A stretch of DNA of 64,000 nt from Thermaerobacter sp. FW80. GTDB taxonomy: Bacteria > Bacillota > Sulfobacillia > Thermaerobacterales > Thermaerobacteraceae. Shown in pieces: positions 26,275 through 34,763 of this stretch. The translations under genes were made by a program, and so were the position numbers. Position 1 is the first letter of the stretch. Each line of letters begins with the position of its first letter. The DNA lies in contig NZ_CP037895.1 of assembly GCF_004634385.1 (NCBI RefSeq), positions 1,711,245-1,775,244 on the forward strand. Reading direction: 5' to 3'. Under the pieces are notes generated by a model. It was not told where the DNA came from, searched no databases, and saw only the letters and a list, made by a program, of their open reading frames with translations.

Positions 26275-27129
26275 TTGGCGGACGTGCGGCCGGCGGGCAC
26301 CGAGACGGCGATCCCGAGCGGGCCGGGAGGCCCCGTGGAGGCCGTGCTCTTCGATCTCGACGGGACACTGCTCGAGCTGGACATGGACCGCTTCCTGCCG
26401 GTGTACCTGCGGCGGCTGGCGGCGTGGGTGGCGGACCTGTTCGACCCGGAGGACTTCGTGCGCCAGCTGATCCGCGCCACGACGGCGGTGATGGAGAACC
26501 GCGATCGCTCCCGCACCAACGCGGCGCTGCTCTACGAGACGCTGTGGGCGGGGCTCGACCCGGCGCGCCACCCCGGCGCGCGCCCCGATCGCCGTGAGCA
26601 GGCGCTGGCGCGCTTCGAGCGGTTCTACCGAGAGGAGTTCCCCAAACTGCAGTTCATGGCCCGACGGCGACCGGAGGCGGCCGCGCTGGTCGAGGCGGCC
26701 CGCGCCCGGGGATGGAAGGTGGTGCTGGCGACGAACCCGATCTTCCCCATGGCGGCCATCGCCGAGCGCCTGCGCTGGGCCGGGCTCGATGTCGGCCAGT
26801 TCGACCTGGTTACGGTGCTGGAGAACATGCACAGCTGCAAGCCCCAGCCCGACTACTACCTGGAGGTGGCCGACCGCATCGGGGTCGAACCCGGCCGGTG
26901 CCTGATGGTCGGCAACGACCTGCGCCAGGACATCGCCCCGGCGCGGGCCGTGGGCATGGCCGTGTACGTCGCGGAGGGACTGGTGCTCCACGAGGGGGAG
27001 CCGGGCGCGGTCGACGCGCCCCGCGGGACGCTGGGTCAGCTGCTGCAATGGATTGTCAAGAGCGACGGGAACCGTAACACTTTTGCAAACCGGCCGACCT
27101 TGCCCGGCAACAACGCCCCCCTAGAGTAG
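26275..27129 (+). CDS. HAD-superfamily hydrolase
   Basis: 284 residues. HAD motif I is LFDLDGTLLE (both catalytic aspartates), motif II threonine lies in VVLATNP, the motif III lysine in SCKPQPDYY, and motif IV is MVGNDLRQDIAPA. The helical cap between motifs I and II is C1 type. It is a predicted phosphatase of a small phosphorylated metabolite. The TTG at 26275 has GGGGGAGG eight bases upstream; upstream open sequence is low-complexity and is not included. The C-terminal 30 residues after LLQWIV are probably disordered. Confidence 0.88.
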   Translation: MADVRPAGTETAIPSGPGGPVEAVLFDLDGTLLELDMDRFLPVYLRRLAAWVADLFDPEDFVRQLIRATTAVMENRDRSRTNAALLYETLWAGLDPARHPGARPDRREQALARFERFYREEFPKLQFMARRRPEAAALVEAARARGWKVVLATNPIFPMAAIAERLRWAGLDVGQFDLVTVLENMHSCKPQPDYYLEVADRIGVEPGRCLMVGNDLRQDIAPARAVGMAVYVAEGLVLHEGEPGAVDAPRGTLGQLLQWIVKSDGNRNTFANRPTLPGNNAPLE

Positions 27130-27854
27130 GAAGTGGCCGGAGCGGCGGGACATCCCGACGGATTGATCGGCTTGATGCGGTCCATCCCCGCCGATGCAGC
27201 CGGCCACGATCCTGACCAGGTGATCGCCACGGTGCGGCGGTCGGAACCCCCGCCGCGCGGCGCCCCGGGCCGGATGCAAGCGGAACTGCCCATCCGCTGC
27301 CCTCCCCGGGAACCCAACCGGCCCGGCTGCACACCCGCCCTCCCCGGAACCCAATCGGTGTGCGGCGCCGCGAAAGACCGTCGGCACCTGGTACGGAGCC
27401 CCGCGGGAGAACCGCGGGGTTTCTTTCTTTTTCTCGCCTTTTTCCTCGCTTGGAGGTGCATCCTAAGCCGTGCCCCGGTCCCGCCTGGGAGCCGTGGCCG
27501 GACAGGGAGCCGTGGCCGGACCGGCGAACCCGGGTGCCTCACCGAAGCCCGGCGCGGGTCGGAGGGGCGGGGGACCGGTGCGTCCGCCTGGCCGGGGACT
27601 CGGCCGCCGGGCGAGGGCCCGGTCCGGGATCCGGCGGCGGCACAGGGCCGCACGGGGCCGGTGCGGACGGGACCCGAGGCTTGGCGGCCGCCGGGAGGGC
27701 GACCGGGCCAATGGACCCGACCGTTGCCGGACCGGGCCCCGGGCGGCATCCGATGGCCCTGGGCCCGATGGTGGAGACCGCGCCCCCGGTTTAGTCTGGG
27801 GACCAGGGCAGGGGATCCGGTCGACGTCGCCGGGGGCGCAAAGGAGGCGGAGCG
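27130..27854 (+). other. 725-base GC-rich spacer before cydA
   Basis: No credible gene. It contains the terminator at 27399-27427 and a repeated GGGAGCCGTGGCCGGAC pair at 27487-27522. The cydA promoter should lie after the terminator but was not recognised. Confidence 0.5.
27399..27427 (+). terminator. Intrinsic terminator downstream of the HAD gene
   Basis: CCCCGCGG (27399-27406) pairs with CCGCGGGG (27412-27419) around GAGAA, followed by TTTCTTTCTTTTTC. Confidence 0.85.
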
Positions 27855-29522
27855 GTGGACTCGCTTTTGGCGGCGCGCCTGCAGATGGCCATCTCGCTGG
27901 GCTTTCACATGATCTTCGCGTCGCTGGCCGTGGGCATGCCCGTCTTGATGTTGATGGCGGAGGGGCTCTACCTGCGGCGGCGCGATCCCCGGTACCTCGA
28001 GCTGGCCCGCACGTGGGGCAAGGTCACAGCCATCACCTTCGCCATCGGCGCGGTCAGCGGCACGGCCCTCTCCTTCGAGCTCGGCCTGCTGTGGCCCGCC
28101 TTCATGGAACTGGCCGGCCCGGCGACGGGTCCCGCCTTCACGATGGAGGGCTTCGCCTTCTTCACGGAGGCCATCTTCCTCGGCCTCTACCTCTACGGGT
28201 GGAACCGGCTGTCGCCGTGGGCGCACTGGTTGACGGGCATCCCCGTGGCGGTGAGCAGCGCCGCCTCCAGCGTCATGGTGGTTGCGGCCAACGCCTGGAT
28301 GCAGAACCCCGTGGCGGTGGAGACGCTGCTGGCCGAGCCCCACCGGTTCGACCCCGTGCGGGCTCTGTTCGGCAACCCCGCGTGGCCCGTGATGGCGATC
28401 CACTCGACCCTGGCCTGTTATGCGGCCACGGCGTTCATGGTGGCGGCGGTCTACGCCTGGGCCGCCCTCCGCGGTCACCGGGATCCCATGCGGCGCAGCG
28501 CCCTGCGCATGGCCATGGCCCTGGGCACGGTCGCCGCCTTGCTGATGCCCGTCACCGGCGACGCCAGCGCCAAGTTCGTGGCGACCAACCAGCCCGTCAA
28601 GCTGGCCGCCATGGAGGCCCAGTTCGAGACGGAGGCCGGCGCCCCCCTGCGCCTGGGCGGCCTGCCCGACCCGGAGACGGGCGCGGTGCCGTATGCCATC
28701 GAGATCCCCGGCATGCTGAGCTGGCTCGCCTACGGCGACACCCGGGCGGTGGTCCCCGGCCTCGACCGCGTGCCCCGCGACCTCTGGCCCAACGTGCCGG
28801 TGACCCACGTGGCCTTCCAGGTCATGGTCATCGCCGGCGTGCTGATGGTGCTGGCGGCCGCCTGGTACTGGTGGATCGCCTGGCGCCGGCGGGGGGCGGT
28901 GATGGACCACCGCGCCCTCATGCGCGGGCTCGTGGCGGCGGGGCCGCTGGGGATCGTCGCCCTCGAGGCGGGGTGGATCGTCACCGAGGTCGGACGGCAG
29001 CCGTGGATCATCCGCGGGGTGATGCGGACGGCGGAGGCGGTGACACCGGCGCCCGGGGTGGTGACCACGCTGGTGGCGTTCACGCTGCTCTACCTCCTCT
29101 TGAGCGCGACCCTGGTGTGGCTGCTCCGGCGCATCGGTCACGGTCCGGTGCCGGGGGTGACGGCGCCGCCCGGGGCGGGCGGCGATGGCGGGTCCGGATC
29201 GGCCGTGGCCACGGAGGCGTTGGCGTCGGCAAGCCCGGCCCGGTCCGGGGCCGCACCCTCGTCGGCGTCGGCCGCGCAGGCCACTACCGGCCGGGCGGGG
29301 ACACCGGCGGTCCCGGATGCCACGACCATCGAGGCGGGGTTGCGCCGGCCAGGCGCCGGCACCGGTCGGTCAGCGTGCCCGGCGGTGCCGGGTGCCATGA
29401 CCGCGGGTGCGGGGTTGCACCAGCGGGCCGCGGTTGCGCCCGACGGCCCCGGGCCGGGCGGCCCGTCGGGTTCCCTCGGGGCGAGGGGGGCCGGGCGGGC
29501 CGCCACGCCCGGCGTGGAGTGA
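27855..29522 (+). CDS. cydA: Cytochrome bd-type quinol oxidase subunit I
   Basis: 555 residues; family members are about 440-470, the excess being a low-complexity tail after LVWLLRRIGHG (about residue 430). Haem-ligand regions are visible: H18 in SLGFHMIFASLAVGMP, H in WPVMAIHSTLACYAATAF, and M in VTHVAFQVMV. GRQPW, conserved near the quinol site, is in VGRQPWIIRG. The membrane enzyme oxidises quinol and reduces O2 to water with high affinity. The GTG at 27855 follows AAAGGAGG. The cydB gene follows after 107 bases. No cydCD genes are nearby. Confidence 0.95.
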   Translation: MDSLLAARLQMAISLGFHMIFASLAVGMPVLMLMAEGLYLRRRDPRYLELARTWGKVTAITFAIGAVSGTALSFELGLLWPAFMELAGPATGPAFTMEGFAFFTEAIFLGLYLYGWNRLSPWAHWLTGIPVAVSSAASSVMVVAANAWMQNPVAVETLLAEPHRFDPVRALFGNPAWPVMAIHSTLACYAATAFMVAAVYAWAALRGHRDPMRRSALRMAMALGTVAALLMPVTGDASAKFVATNQPVKLAAMEAQFETEAGAPLRLGGLPDPETGAVPYAIEIPGMLSWLAYGDTRAVVPGLDRVPRDLWPNVPVTHVAFQVMVIAGVLMVLAAAWYWWIAWRRRGAVMDHRALMRGLVAAGPLGIVALEAGWIVTEVGRQPWIIRGVMRTAEAVTPAPGVVTTLVAFTLLYLLLSATLVWLLRRIGHGPVPGVTAPPGAGGDGGSGSAVATEALASASPARSGAAPSSASAAQATTGRAGTPAVPDATTIEAGLRRPGAGTGRSACPAVPGAMTAGAGLHQRAAVAPDGPGPGGPSGSLGARGAGRAATPGVE

Positions 29523-29629
29523 GTTCGACGGGGCGCTGGGCGAGCGACGCGTTGCGCACCGGCGGGCCGGGTCGCATGCCCGGCGTGGAGTGACAGCCGG
29601 TCGGCTGCGCCTGGAGGCCGAGCAGGCAG

Positions 29630-30844
29630 GTGGTCTTCGTGCCGGTGGGAGTGGGCGATCCCCTGCCCGAGACGGTGGTGGCGGTGGTCCTGATGCTGGC
29701 GCTGACGGCCTACGCCGTGCTGGGCGGCGCCGACTTCGGCGGCGGCGTGTGGGACCTGCTGGCCCGCGGGCCCCGGGCCGAGGCCCAGCGGCAGGCCATC
29801 GCCCGGGCCATGGGCCCGGTCTGGGAGGCGAACCACGTCTGGCTGATCTTCGCCCTGGTGCTGCTCTTCACGGCCTTCCCGCGCGCCTACAGCAGCCTCG
29901 GGGTGGCGCTGTTCGTCCCGTTCCACCTGGTGCTGGCGGGCATCGTCCTGCGCGGCGCCGCCTTCGTGTTCCGCGCCCCGGCGGCCACGGCGGCGGGCCC
30001 GCAGCGGGCCTGGGCCAGCGTCTTCGGCGCGGCCAGCACCATCACGCCCTTCCTGTTGGGGGCCACCCTGGCCGCCGTCTCGTCCGGCGGCATCCGGGTC
30101 GATGCCGACGGCACGGTGACGGTGGACGCCGTCAACGCCTGGTTCAGCCCCTTCTCCCTGCTGGTGGGGGCGCTGACGGTGGCGCTCTTCGCCTACCTGG
30201 CCGCCGTGTACCTGACGGTGGAGACGCGGGGCGCCCTGCAGGAAGACTTCCGCCGCCGCGCCCTGGGGGCGGGCCTGGCGGTGGCGGTGCTGGCGGCGGT
30301 GCTGCTCCCGCTGGCGCCGCGCACGGCACCCCACCTGTGGGAGCTCCTGTCGGAGCGCGGTCGGCCGCTGGTAGCGGCGGGGGCGGCGCTGGCTGCGCTG
30401 TCGGCGTGGCTGGTTTGGCGACGCCGCTTCCTGCTGGCGCGGGTGGCCGCGGTGGCCGAGGTGGTGGTGCTGCTGTGGGGCTGGGCCCTGGGCCAGTGGC
30501 CGTACCTGATCTACCCCGATGTGACGGTGTTCAACGCCGCCGCCCCCGACCCGATCCTGCGCTTCGCCCTCTGGGTGACGCCCGTGGGCCTGCTGATCTT
30601 GATCCCCTCGCTGTGGCTGCTCTTCGCCGTCTTCAAGGGCGACAACCCCCAGGCGGACGAACCGGTCGGGAGCCCCCGTGCGCAGGCGGACGAAGCGGCC
30701 GCGCGTCCCGCCCTGCGGCGAGACGCAGCAGCCGCGAGCCCCGCGCCCCATGCGGACGAACCGGCCGTGGATCCCGCGTTCCAGGGGGAGCCCCAGGCGG
30801 AGCGCGCCCGAGGCGGAGCCCCCAGCGGACGAACCGGCCGCTGA
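29630..30844 (+). CDS. cydB: Cytochrome bd-type quinol oxidase subunit II
   Basis: 404 residues, about 60 more than usual. GGADFGGGVWDLLARGP and MGPVWEANHVWLIFALVLLFTAFP are strong CydB signatures, with eight or nine membrane helices to about residue 340. The tail after FKGDNPQADEP is hydrophilic and holds three ADE-rich segments encoded by copies of the dispersed 13-mer (30655, 30754, 30827). The GTG at 29630 is the tentative start; GTG 29639 is an alternative. It forms the heterodimer with CydA. Confidence 0.94.
   Translation: MVFVPVGVGDPLPETVVAVVLMLALTAYAVLGGADFGGGVWDLLARGPRAEAQRQAIARAMGPVWEANHVWLIFALVLLFTAFPRAYSSLGVALFVPFHLVLAGIVLRGAAFVFRAPAATAAGPQRAWASVFGAASTITPFLLGATLAAVSSGGIRVDADGTVTVDAVNAWFSPFSLLVGALTVALFAYLAAVYLTVETRGALQEDFRRRALGAGLAVAVLAAVLLPLAPRTAPHLWELLSERGRPLVAAGAALAALSAWLVWRRRFLLARVAAVAEVVVLLWGWALGQWPYLIYPDVTVFNAAAPDPILRFALWVTPVGLLILIPSLWLLFAVFKGDNPQADEPVGSPRAQADEAAARPALRRDAAAASPAPHADEPAVDPAFQGEPQAERARGGAPSGRTGR
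30655..30839. repeat. Cluster of the dispersed 13-mer GGACGAAC[C/G]GGCC; coordinates of the whole set
   Basis: Three copies in the cydB tail start at 30655 (one mismatch), 30754 and 30827. Exact GGACGAACCGGCC elsewhere, plus strand: 35638, 46717, 54464; minus strand: 39743, 53199, 56605. Exact GGACGAACGGGCC: 19559, 20554, 43402, 63054. Copies with an intact 10-base core and one or two mismatches: 12853 (minus), 46678, 51497, 53091. Most lie in low-complexity insertions, tails or spacers. Confidence 0.85.
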
Positions 30845-30889
30845 TCCTGCGGCCCGGGCGAACCGCACCCCAGGCGGGGGAGCCGGTGG

Positions 30890-31891
30890 CTACTCCCCGG
30901 CCGCCGGAGCCGGGGCGAAGCCGGGGGCGGCCGCGGCCGCGGCCGCGTTCGTCCCGGCCCGGGAATCGGCCTTGATGCCCAGATCCGCCAGCACCCGCCG
31001 GGTGGCCGGCCAGTCGATGGCGTAGTAGTAGATCCCGTTCCGCATGATCCCGTGCCCCTGCACCATGCCCCGCCGGATGCCGTCCAGGTCGGTGGCCCAG
31101 GCGAGGCGCGCCAGGGCGACGGCGTCGCGCAGGCCCATGTCCGTCTCCACGTACCGGCTGACGATGGCCAGGGTCCGGGGCACGTCCAGCAACGTCAGGT
31201 TGGCCTTGAGCTGCTTGGCCACGTCGATCAGGAACTGCTGCTGCCGGTCGGCCCGGCCGAAGTCGCCGTCGGGGTCGTTGTAGCGCTCCCGCAGGTACGC
31301 CAGGGCCAGCTGGCTGTCCATGGTGTGCCGGCCCGCCTCCAGGAAGCGGCCGTCCTGGAGCCGGAGGTCATAGGGGACGTTGACCTCGACGGGCCCGAGG
31401 ACGTCGATCAGCTCGAGGAAGCCCGGCATGTCGACCCGCGCCCAGTGGTGGATGGGGATGCCGAAGTTCTGCGCCACGGTGCGGGTGGCCAGCTCGGGAC
31501 CGCCGAAGGCGTGGGCGTGGGTGATCTTGTCCATGCCGTGCCCCGGGATCTCCACCAGGCTGTCCCGCGGGATGGAGAGCATCGCCACCGCCTTCGTGGC
31601 CGGATCGATGGAGAGCAGGATCATCGTGTCGGACCGCGTCTGGGCGCCCTCCTGGCGGGCGTCGATGCCGAGCAGCAGGATGTTGACCCGTTGCGCGCCG
31701 CCCGGTCCCGGCCCGGCGGGCGAACCGGACCCCGCTTCGCTCGGGACCGGGGCCACGGGTTCCGGTGGCACCGTCAGCTCGGACCCCGCGAAGTAGGCGA
31801 CCGCGAGGCCGCAGACCATGGCGGTCAGGCCGACCACCCACAGCACGGTGCGGTGCAGACGGCGGCGCCGCGTTCTTCCAAAACCAACCAT
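30890..31891 (-). CDS. LytR-CpsA-Psr (LCP) family glycopolymer transferase
   Basis: 333 residues. A basic cytoplasmic start, one membrane helix at about 17-38, a Pro/Ser linker, and the extracytoplasmic LCP domain: VNILLLGIDARQEGAQTRSDTM, the phosphate-binding SIPRDSLVEIPGHGMDKITH, VDMPGFLELIDVLG, YLRERYNDPDGDFGRADRQQ. LCP enzymes move undecaprenyl-linked polysaccharide or teichoic acid to peptidoglycan, so this could attach the polymer made by the island. The ATG at 31891 has GAGGGA seven bases upstream. It converges on cydB with a 45-base gap and diverges from the diguanylate cyclase. Confidence 0.93.
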   Translation of the reverse strand: MVGFGRTRRRRLHRTVLWVVGLTAMVCGLAVAYFAGSELTVPPEPVAPVPSEAGSGSPAGPGPGGAQRVNILLLGIDARQEGAQTRSDTMILLSIDPATKAVAMLSIPRDSLVEIPGHGMDKITHAHAFGGPELATRTVAQNFGIPIHHWARVDMPGFLELIDVLGPVEVNVPYDLRLQDGRFLEAGRHTMDSQLALAYLRERYNDPDGDFGRADRQQQFLIDVAKQLKANLTLLDVPRTLAIVSRYVETDMGLRDAVALARLAWATDLDGIRRGMVQGHGIMRNGIYYYAIDWPATRRVLADLGIKADSRAGTNAAAAAAAPGFAPAPAAGE

Positions 31892-32285
31892 TTCGCAATC
31901 CCTCGCCTTGGGCCCGGCAGGAGCCGGGGCCACCATCACGAATTCCCCTGTATCGAGTGGAAAAACTTCCCCTCTCCCTGACACGCACAGAACCCGCGGT
32001 TCACACGGTGGATGGAATGGGACCCCGTCCTCCCGGGGTCGTCGGACATCACCCCGATTGTATCGCACGGGCTTCGGCGTGAACGGGTCAGCGGCAGGAA
32101 GGGCGTCCAGGGCCCGCCGGCCGCCCCGTCGTGGGCCGGGGGGACGGCGTGGGGCCGCCGGCCCGAGGCGCTCGGGGACCCCGGTGGCGTGGTCCACCGG
32201 GGCGGGTCGGTGGCGCCGTTCGTCCCGGCGCGGGGTGCGGGGCGTCCTGCCCGGGGAAGCGGCCGTGGGGTGGGGAGTTGGGGGC
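31892..32285. other. Divergent spacer between the LCP and diguanylate cyclase genes
   Basis: 394 bases that should hold two divergent promoters. TACAAT on the minus strand (about 32057-32062) is a candidate -10 for the LCP gene without a clear -35. Confidence 0.4.
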
Positions 32286-34025
32286 ATGAGGCCAGAGGCA
32301 GGGGGAGCGGCAGCCAAGGGGGGACGGGGGACCGGGCATCCGCCAGCGGTCCCCGCGGAAGGGGGCGCGGGAGCCCGCGGGGCGGGTCCCGGGCGCGCCG
32401 GCCGGAGGGGCACCGGGACGCGCGGCTGGGTGGCTGCCGAGGCGGTGGGCCTGGTGGGGCTGGTCCTGGCGCTGGCAGCGGTCCATCGGCTCGCCGGATG
32501 GGTCGAGGTCTGGGTCCTGGCGTTGCCGGTTGCGGCCCTGGTCCAGCGTCGCTGCGGAGGCCGGTGGGGCGTCGCCGCGGCCGCCGTGGTGCTGGCGGCC
32601 ATGGCGGTGGGGCTGGCGCTCGATCCGGGCGGCGGAGCCGGTTGGCGGCTGTGGTTGGCGGAGGCGGCGGCCATGGCGGGCACGGCGGCGCTCGCCAGAG
32701 GATCCCGCGCGCCGGGGCCGACGGTGCCACCGGCGGCGCGGGAGTCGGGAGAGGGATCCGGCGGGCCGGCGCCGGGGCAGGGGCAGGGGCGGGCGGTGGC
32801 CGTCGCGGCGGGGCAGGGGCAGGGGCGGATGGTGGCCGTGGCGCCGGGGCGGGGCGGACCTGCCAGGGCGGGGCCGGGCGGGGGAGCCGCGACCGCCGGA
32901 GCAGCGGGCGCGGCCGTGGCGGGGCCGACGCCGCCGGTGGCGTCGGGGGGACCGGATCGCGAGCCGTTACCGGAACGCGACCCCTTGGACGAATCCGAGT
33001 TGCAGGTGCTCTACGCCTGCACCCATGCGTTGAACAAGGTCACCAGCCTCGACGACCTGATCCGCGAGTTCAACGACCTGCTCTCGGCCCGGCTCGGCTA
33101 CCCCTATCTGGCCCTCCTGCTGGTCCAGCCCGACGGGTCGCTGCGGATGGCGTCGGCGCCCCTCTATCCGCCGGAGGTGCAGGGGCTGGTGCTCCGCAAG
33201 GGCCAGGGCATCTGCAGCGCGGTGGTGGAGACCGGCCAGCCGGTGATCGTCGACGACGTGACCCGGGATCCCCGCTACTACCCCGGCCTGGCGGGGGCGC
33301 GTTCGCAGATCGCCGTGCCGGTGACGCGACACGGGCGGGTGGTCGGCGTCCTGAGCGTGGAGTCGCCGCAGCCCGCCGCCTTCAGCCGGCGCGACCTGCG
33401 CCTGCTGGGGGCCATCGCCGACGAGGTGGCCGTGGCCCTGGAGCGGGCGTCGCTCCTGGAACGCATCGAGCAGCAGGCGATCACCGACCCGCTGACCGGG
33501 CTCTACAACCGGACGTACCTGATGGCGCGGCTGCGGGAGGAGGGGGAACGGGCCGCCCGTTACGGCCGGCCGCTGGCGCTGCTGTTCATCGACCTCGACG
33601 ACCTCAAGGCGATCAACGACCGGCTGGGTCACGAGGCCGGCGACCGGGTGCTGGTCCGGGTGGCCCGCGTGCTGCGGGAGGCCTGCCGGTCGGTGGACTA
33701 CGCCGCCCGGTACGGAGGCGACGAGTTCGTCGTCGTCCTGCCGGAGACGGGACCCGAGGGGGCCATGGCGGTGGCCACCCGGATCCAGCAGCGGCTGGCG
33801 GACGAACCCAACCCCCTCGCCGCGGGCACCGGCGGGCGGGGACTGGGGGCGAGCATCGGCGTGGCCGCGTATCCTGCCGATGCCCGGGACTGGACCGAGC
33901 TGCTGCGCCTGGCTGACGAGGCCATGTACGGCGCGAAGCGCCGCGGCAAGCGACGGGTGGCGCGGTCCGGTGGCCGGGGCAAGCCGGGCGCCTCCGCGCC
34001 CGTCGCCGAGGAGGGAGGACCGTGA
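32286..34025 (+). CDS. Membrane GAF-GGDEF diguanylate cyclase
   Basis: 579 residues. Low-complexity start, three or four membrane helices (about 45-130), an Ala/Gly/Pro linker with two GQGQGR-type repeats, a GAF domain (about 235-400; YACTHALNKVTSLDDLI, VPVTRHGRVVGVLSVES), and a GGDEF domain from about 405. The active site GGDEF is intact. R-S-V-D five residues before it is the inhibitory I-site, so product inhibition is likely. It should make cyclic-di-GMP in response to a membrane or GAF-sensed signal. The ATG at 32286 is the likely start. Its stop overlaps the start of ytxJ by four bases. Confidence 0.9.
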   Translation: MRPEAGGAAAKGGRGTGHPPAVPAEGGAGARGAGPGRAGRRGTGTRGWVAAEAVGLVGLVLALAAVHRLAGWVEVWVLALPVAALVQRRCGGRWGVAAAAVVLAAMAVGLALDPGGGAGWRLWLAEAAAMAGTAALARGSRAPGPTVPPAARESGEGSGGPAPGQGQGRAVAVAAGQGQGRMVAVAPGRGGPARAGPGGGAATAGAAGAAVAGPTPPVASGGPDREPLPERDPLDESELQVLYACTHALNKVTSLDDLIREFNDLLSARLGYPYLALLLVQPDGSLRMASAPLYPPEVQGLVLRKGQGICSAVVETGQPVIVDDVTRDPRYYPGLAGARSQIAVPVTRHGRVVGVLSVESPQPAAFSRRDLRLLGAIADEVAVALERASLLERIEQQAITDPLTGLYNRTYLMARLREEGERAARYGRPLALLFIDLDDLKAINDRLGHEAGDRVLVRVARVLREACRSVDYAARYGGDEFVVVLPETGPEGAMAVATRIQQRLADEPNPLAAGTGGRGLGASIGVAAYPADARDWTELLRLADEAMYGAKRRGKRRVARSGGRGKPGASAPVAEEGGP

Positions 34026-34393
34026 TCGTCCCCTTGCGGACGGAGGCCGACCTGGACCGCATGCTGACGGGTTCGCAGCCGGTGCTGATCTTCAAGCACA
34101 GCACGCGGTGCCCCATCAGCGCCGCCGCCTATCGCGCCTTCCGGCGCTTCGCCGCCAGCCGGCCGGGGGCGGCCCGCTTCGGCGTGGTGCACGTGATCGA
34201 ACAGCGCGCCCTGTCCGATGCCATCGCCCGGCGCCTGGGGGTCCAGCACGCCTCGCCCCAGGTGCTGCTCTGGCACCGCGGCACGGTGCGCTGGCACGCA
34301 TCCCACGGCGCCATCCACGAAGCCGCCCTGGCCGCGGCCCTGGCGGGGATCACCGCGGCCGAGCGCCGGGGTCGGGCCCGGCCACGGCCCTAG
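34022..34393 (+). CDS. ytxJ: Bacillithiol system oxidoreductase-like protein YtxJ
   Basis: 123 residues with a thioredoxin-like fold. The signature is VLIFKHSTRCPISAAAYRAF, in which a single cysteine replaces the CxxC pair, followed by the cis-proline region HASPQVLLWHRG. YtxJ proteins occur with bacillithiol and are proposed monothiol bacilliredoxin-type enzymes that reduce protein-bacillithiol disulfides. The GTG start overlaps the cyclase stop (GTGA), implying translational coupling. The C-terminal RRGRARPRP tail is probably disordered. Confidence 0.88.
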   Translation: MIVPLRTEADLDRMLTGSQPVLIFKHSTRCPISAAAYRAFRRFAASRPGAARFGVVHVIEQRALSDAIARRLGVQHASPQVLLWHRGTVRWHASHGAIHEAALAAALAGITAAERRGRARPRP

Positions 34394-34763
34394 GCGCCGC
34401 CTGATCGCCCGCGGGGCTCCGCCGCGGGGCCGCCCGGGGGGCGCGGGGGCCGGGGGCAGGCGGGCCGATCCGCCGAGGCTGGGGAGTCGCCACGGCGATG
34501 GCGTGCAGGGCCCGCGGCCGGGCCATCGCCGCCGCGATGCCGTGCAGGGGTGCCAGGAGGACCTGAGCCCGCCCAGGGCGAAGGCGGGCTCAGGGGTTGA
34601 CCACGCGGCGGGCGAAGGGGCCGGTGCGGTGCACCAAGAGGGGCGTGGCCGCCTTCGGTCCATCCGCGTGGTGGGGCAGTCGCTGAGAGGAATTGGACGC
34701 GGGACGGACGGTCCCTGCCGTCCCGCGCAACTTTTTGCCATCCGCGGATCGGGGGTGCGAGCT
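34394..34763 (+). other. 370-base spacer with two strong hairpins upstream of the SDR gene
   Basis: A 12-bp perfect stem CCTGAGCCCGCC/GGCGGGCTCAGG (34562-34594) lacks a T-run. The second hairpin (34698-34736) is a terminator lying 28 bases before the SDR start. It could end the cyclase-ytxJ transcript or form an attenuated leader. No gene seen. Confidence 0.5.
34698..34736 (+). terminator. Intrinsic terminator or leader attenuator before the SDR gene
   Basis: CGCGGGACGG (34698-34707) pairs with CCGTCCCGCG (34718-34727), followed by CAAC and TTTTT. Confidence 0.8.
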
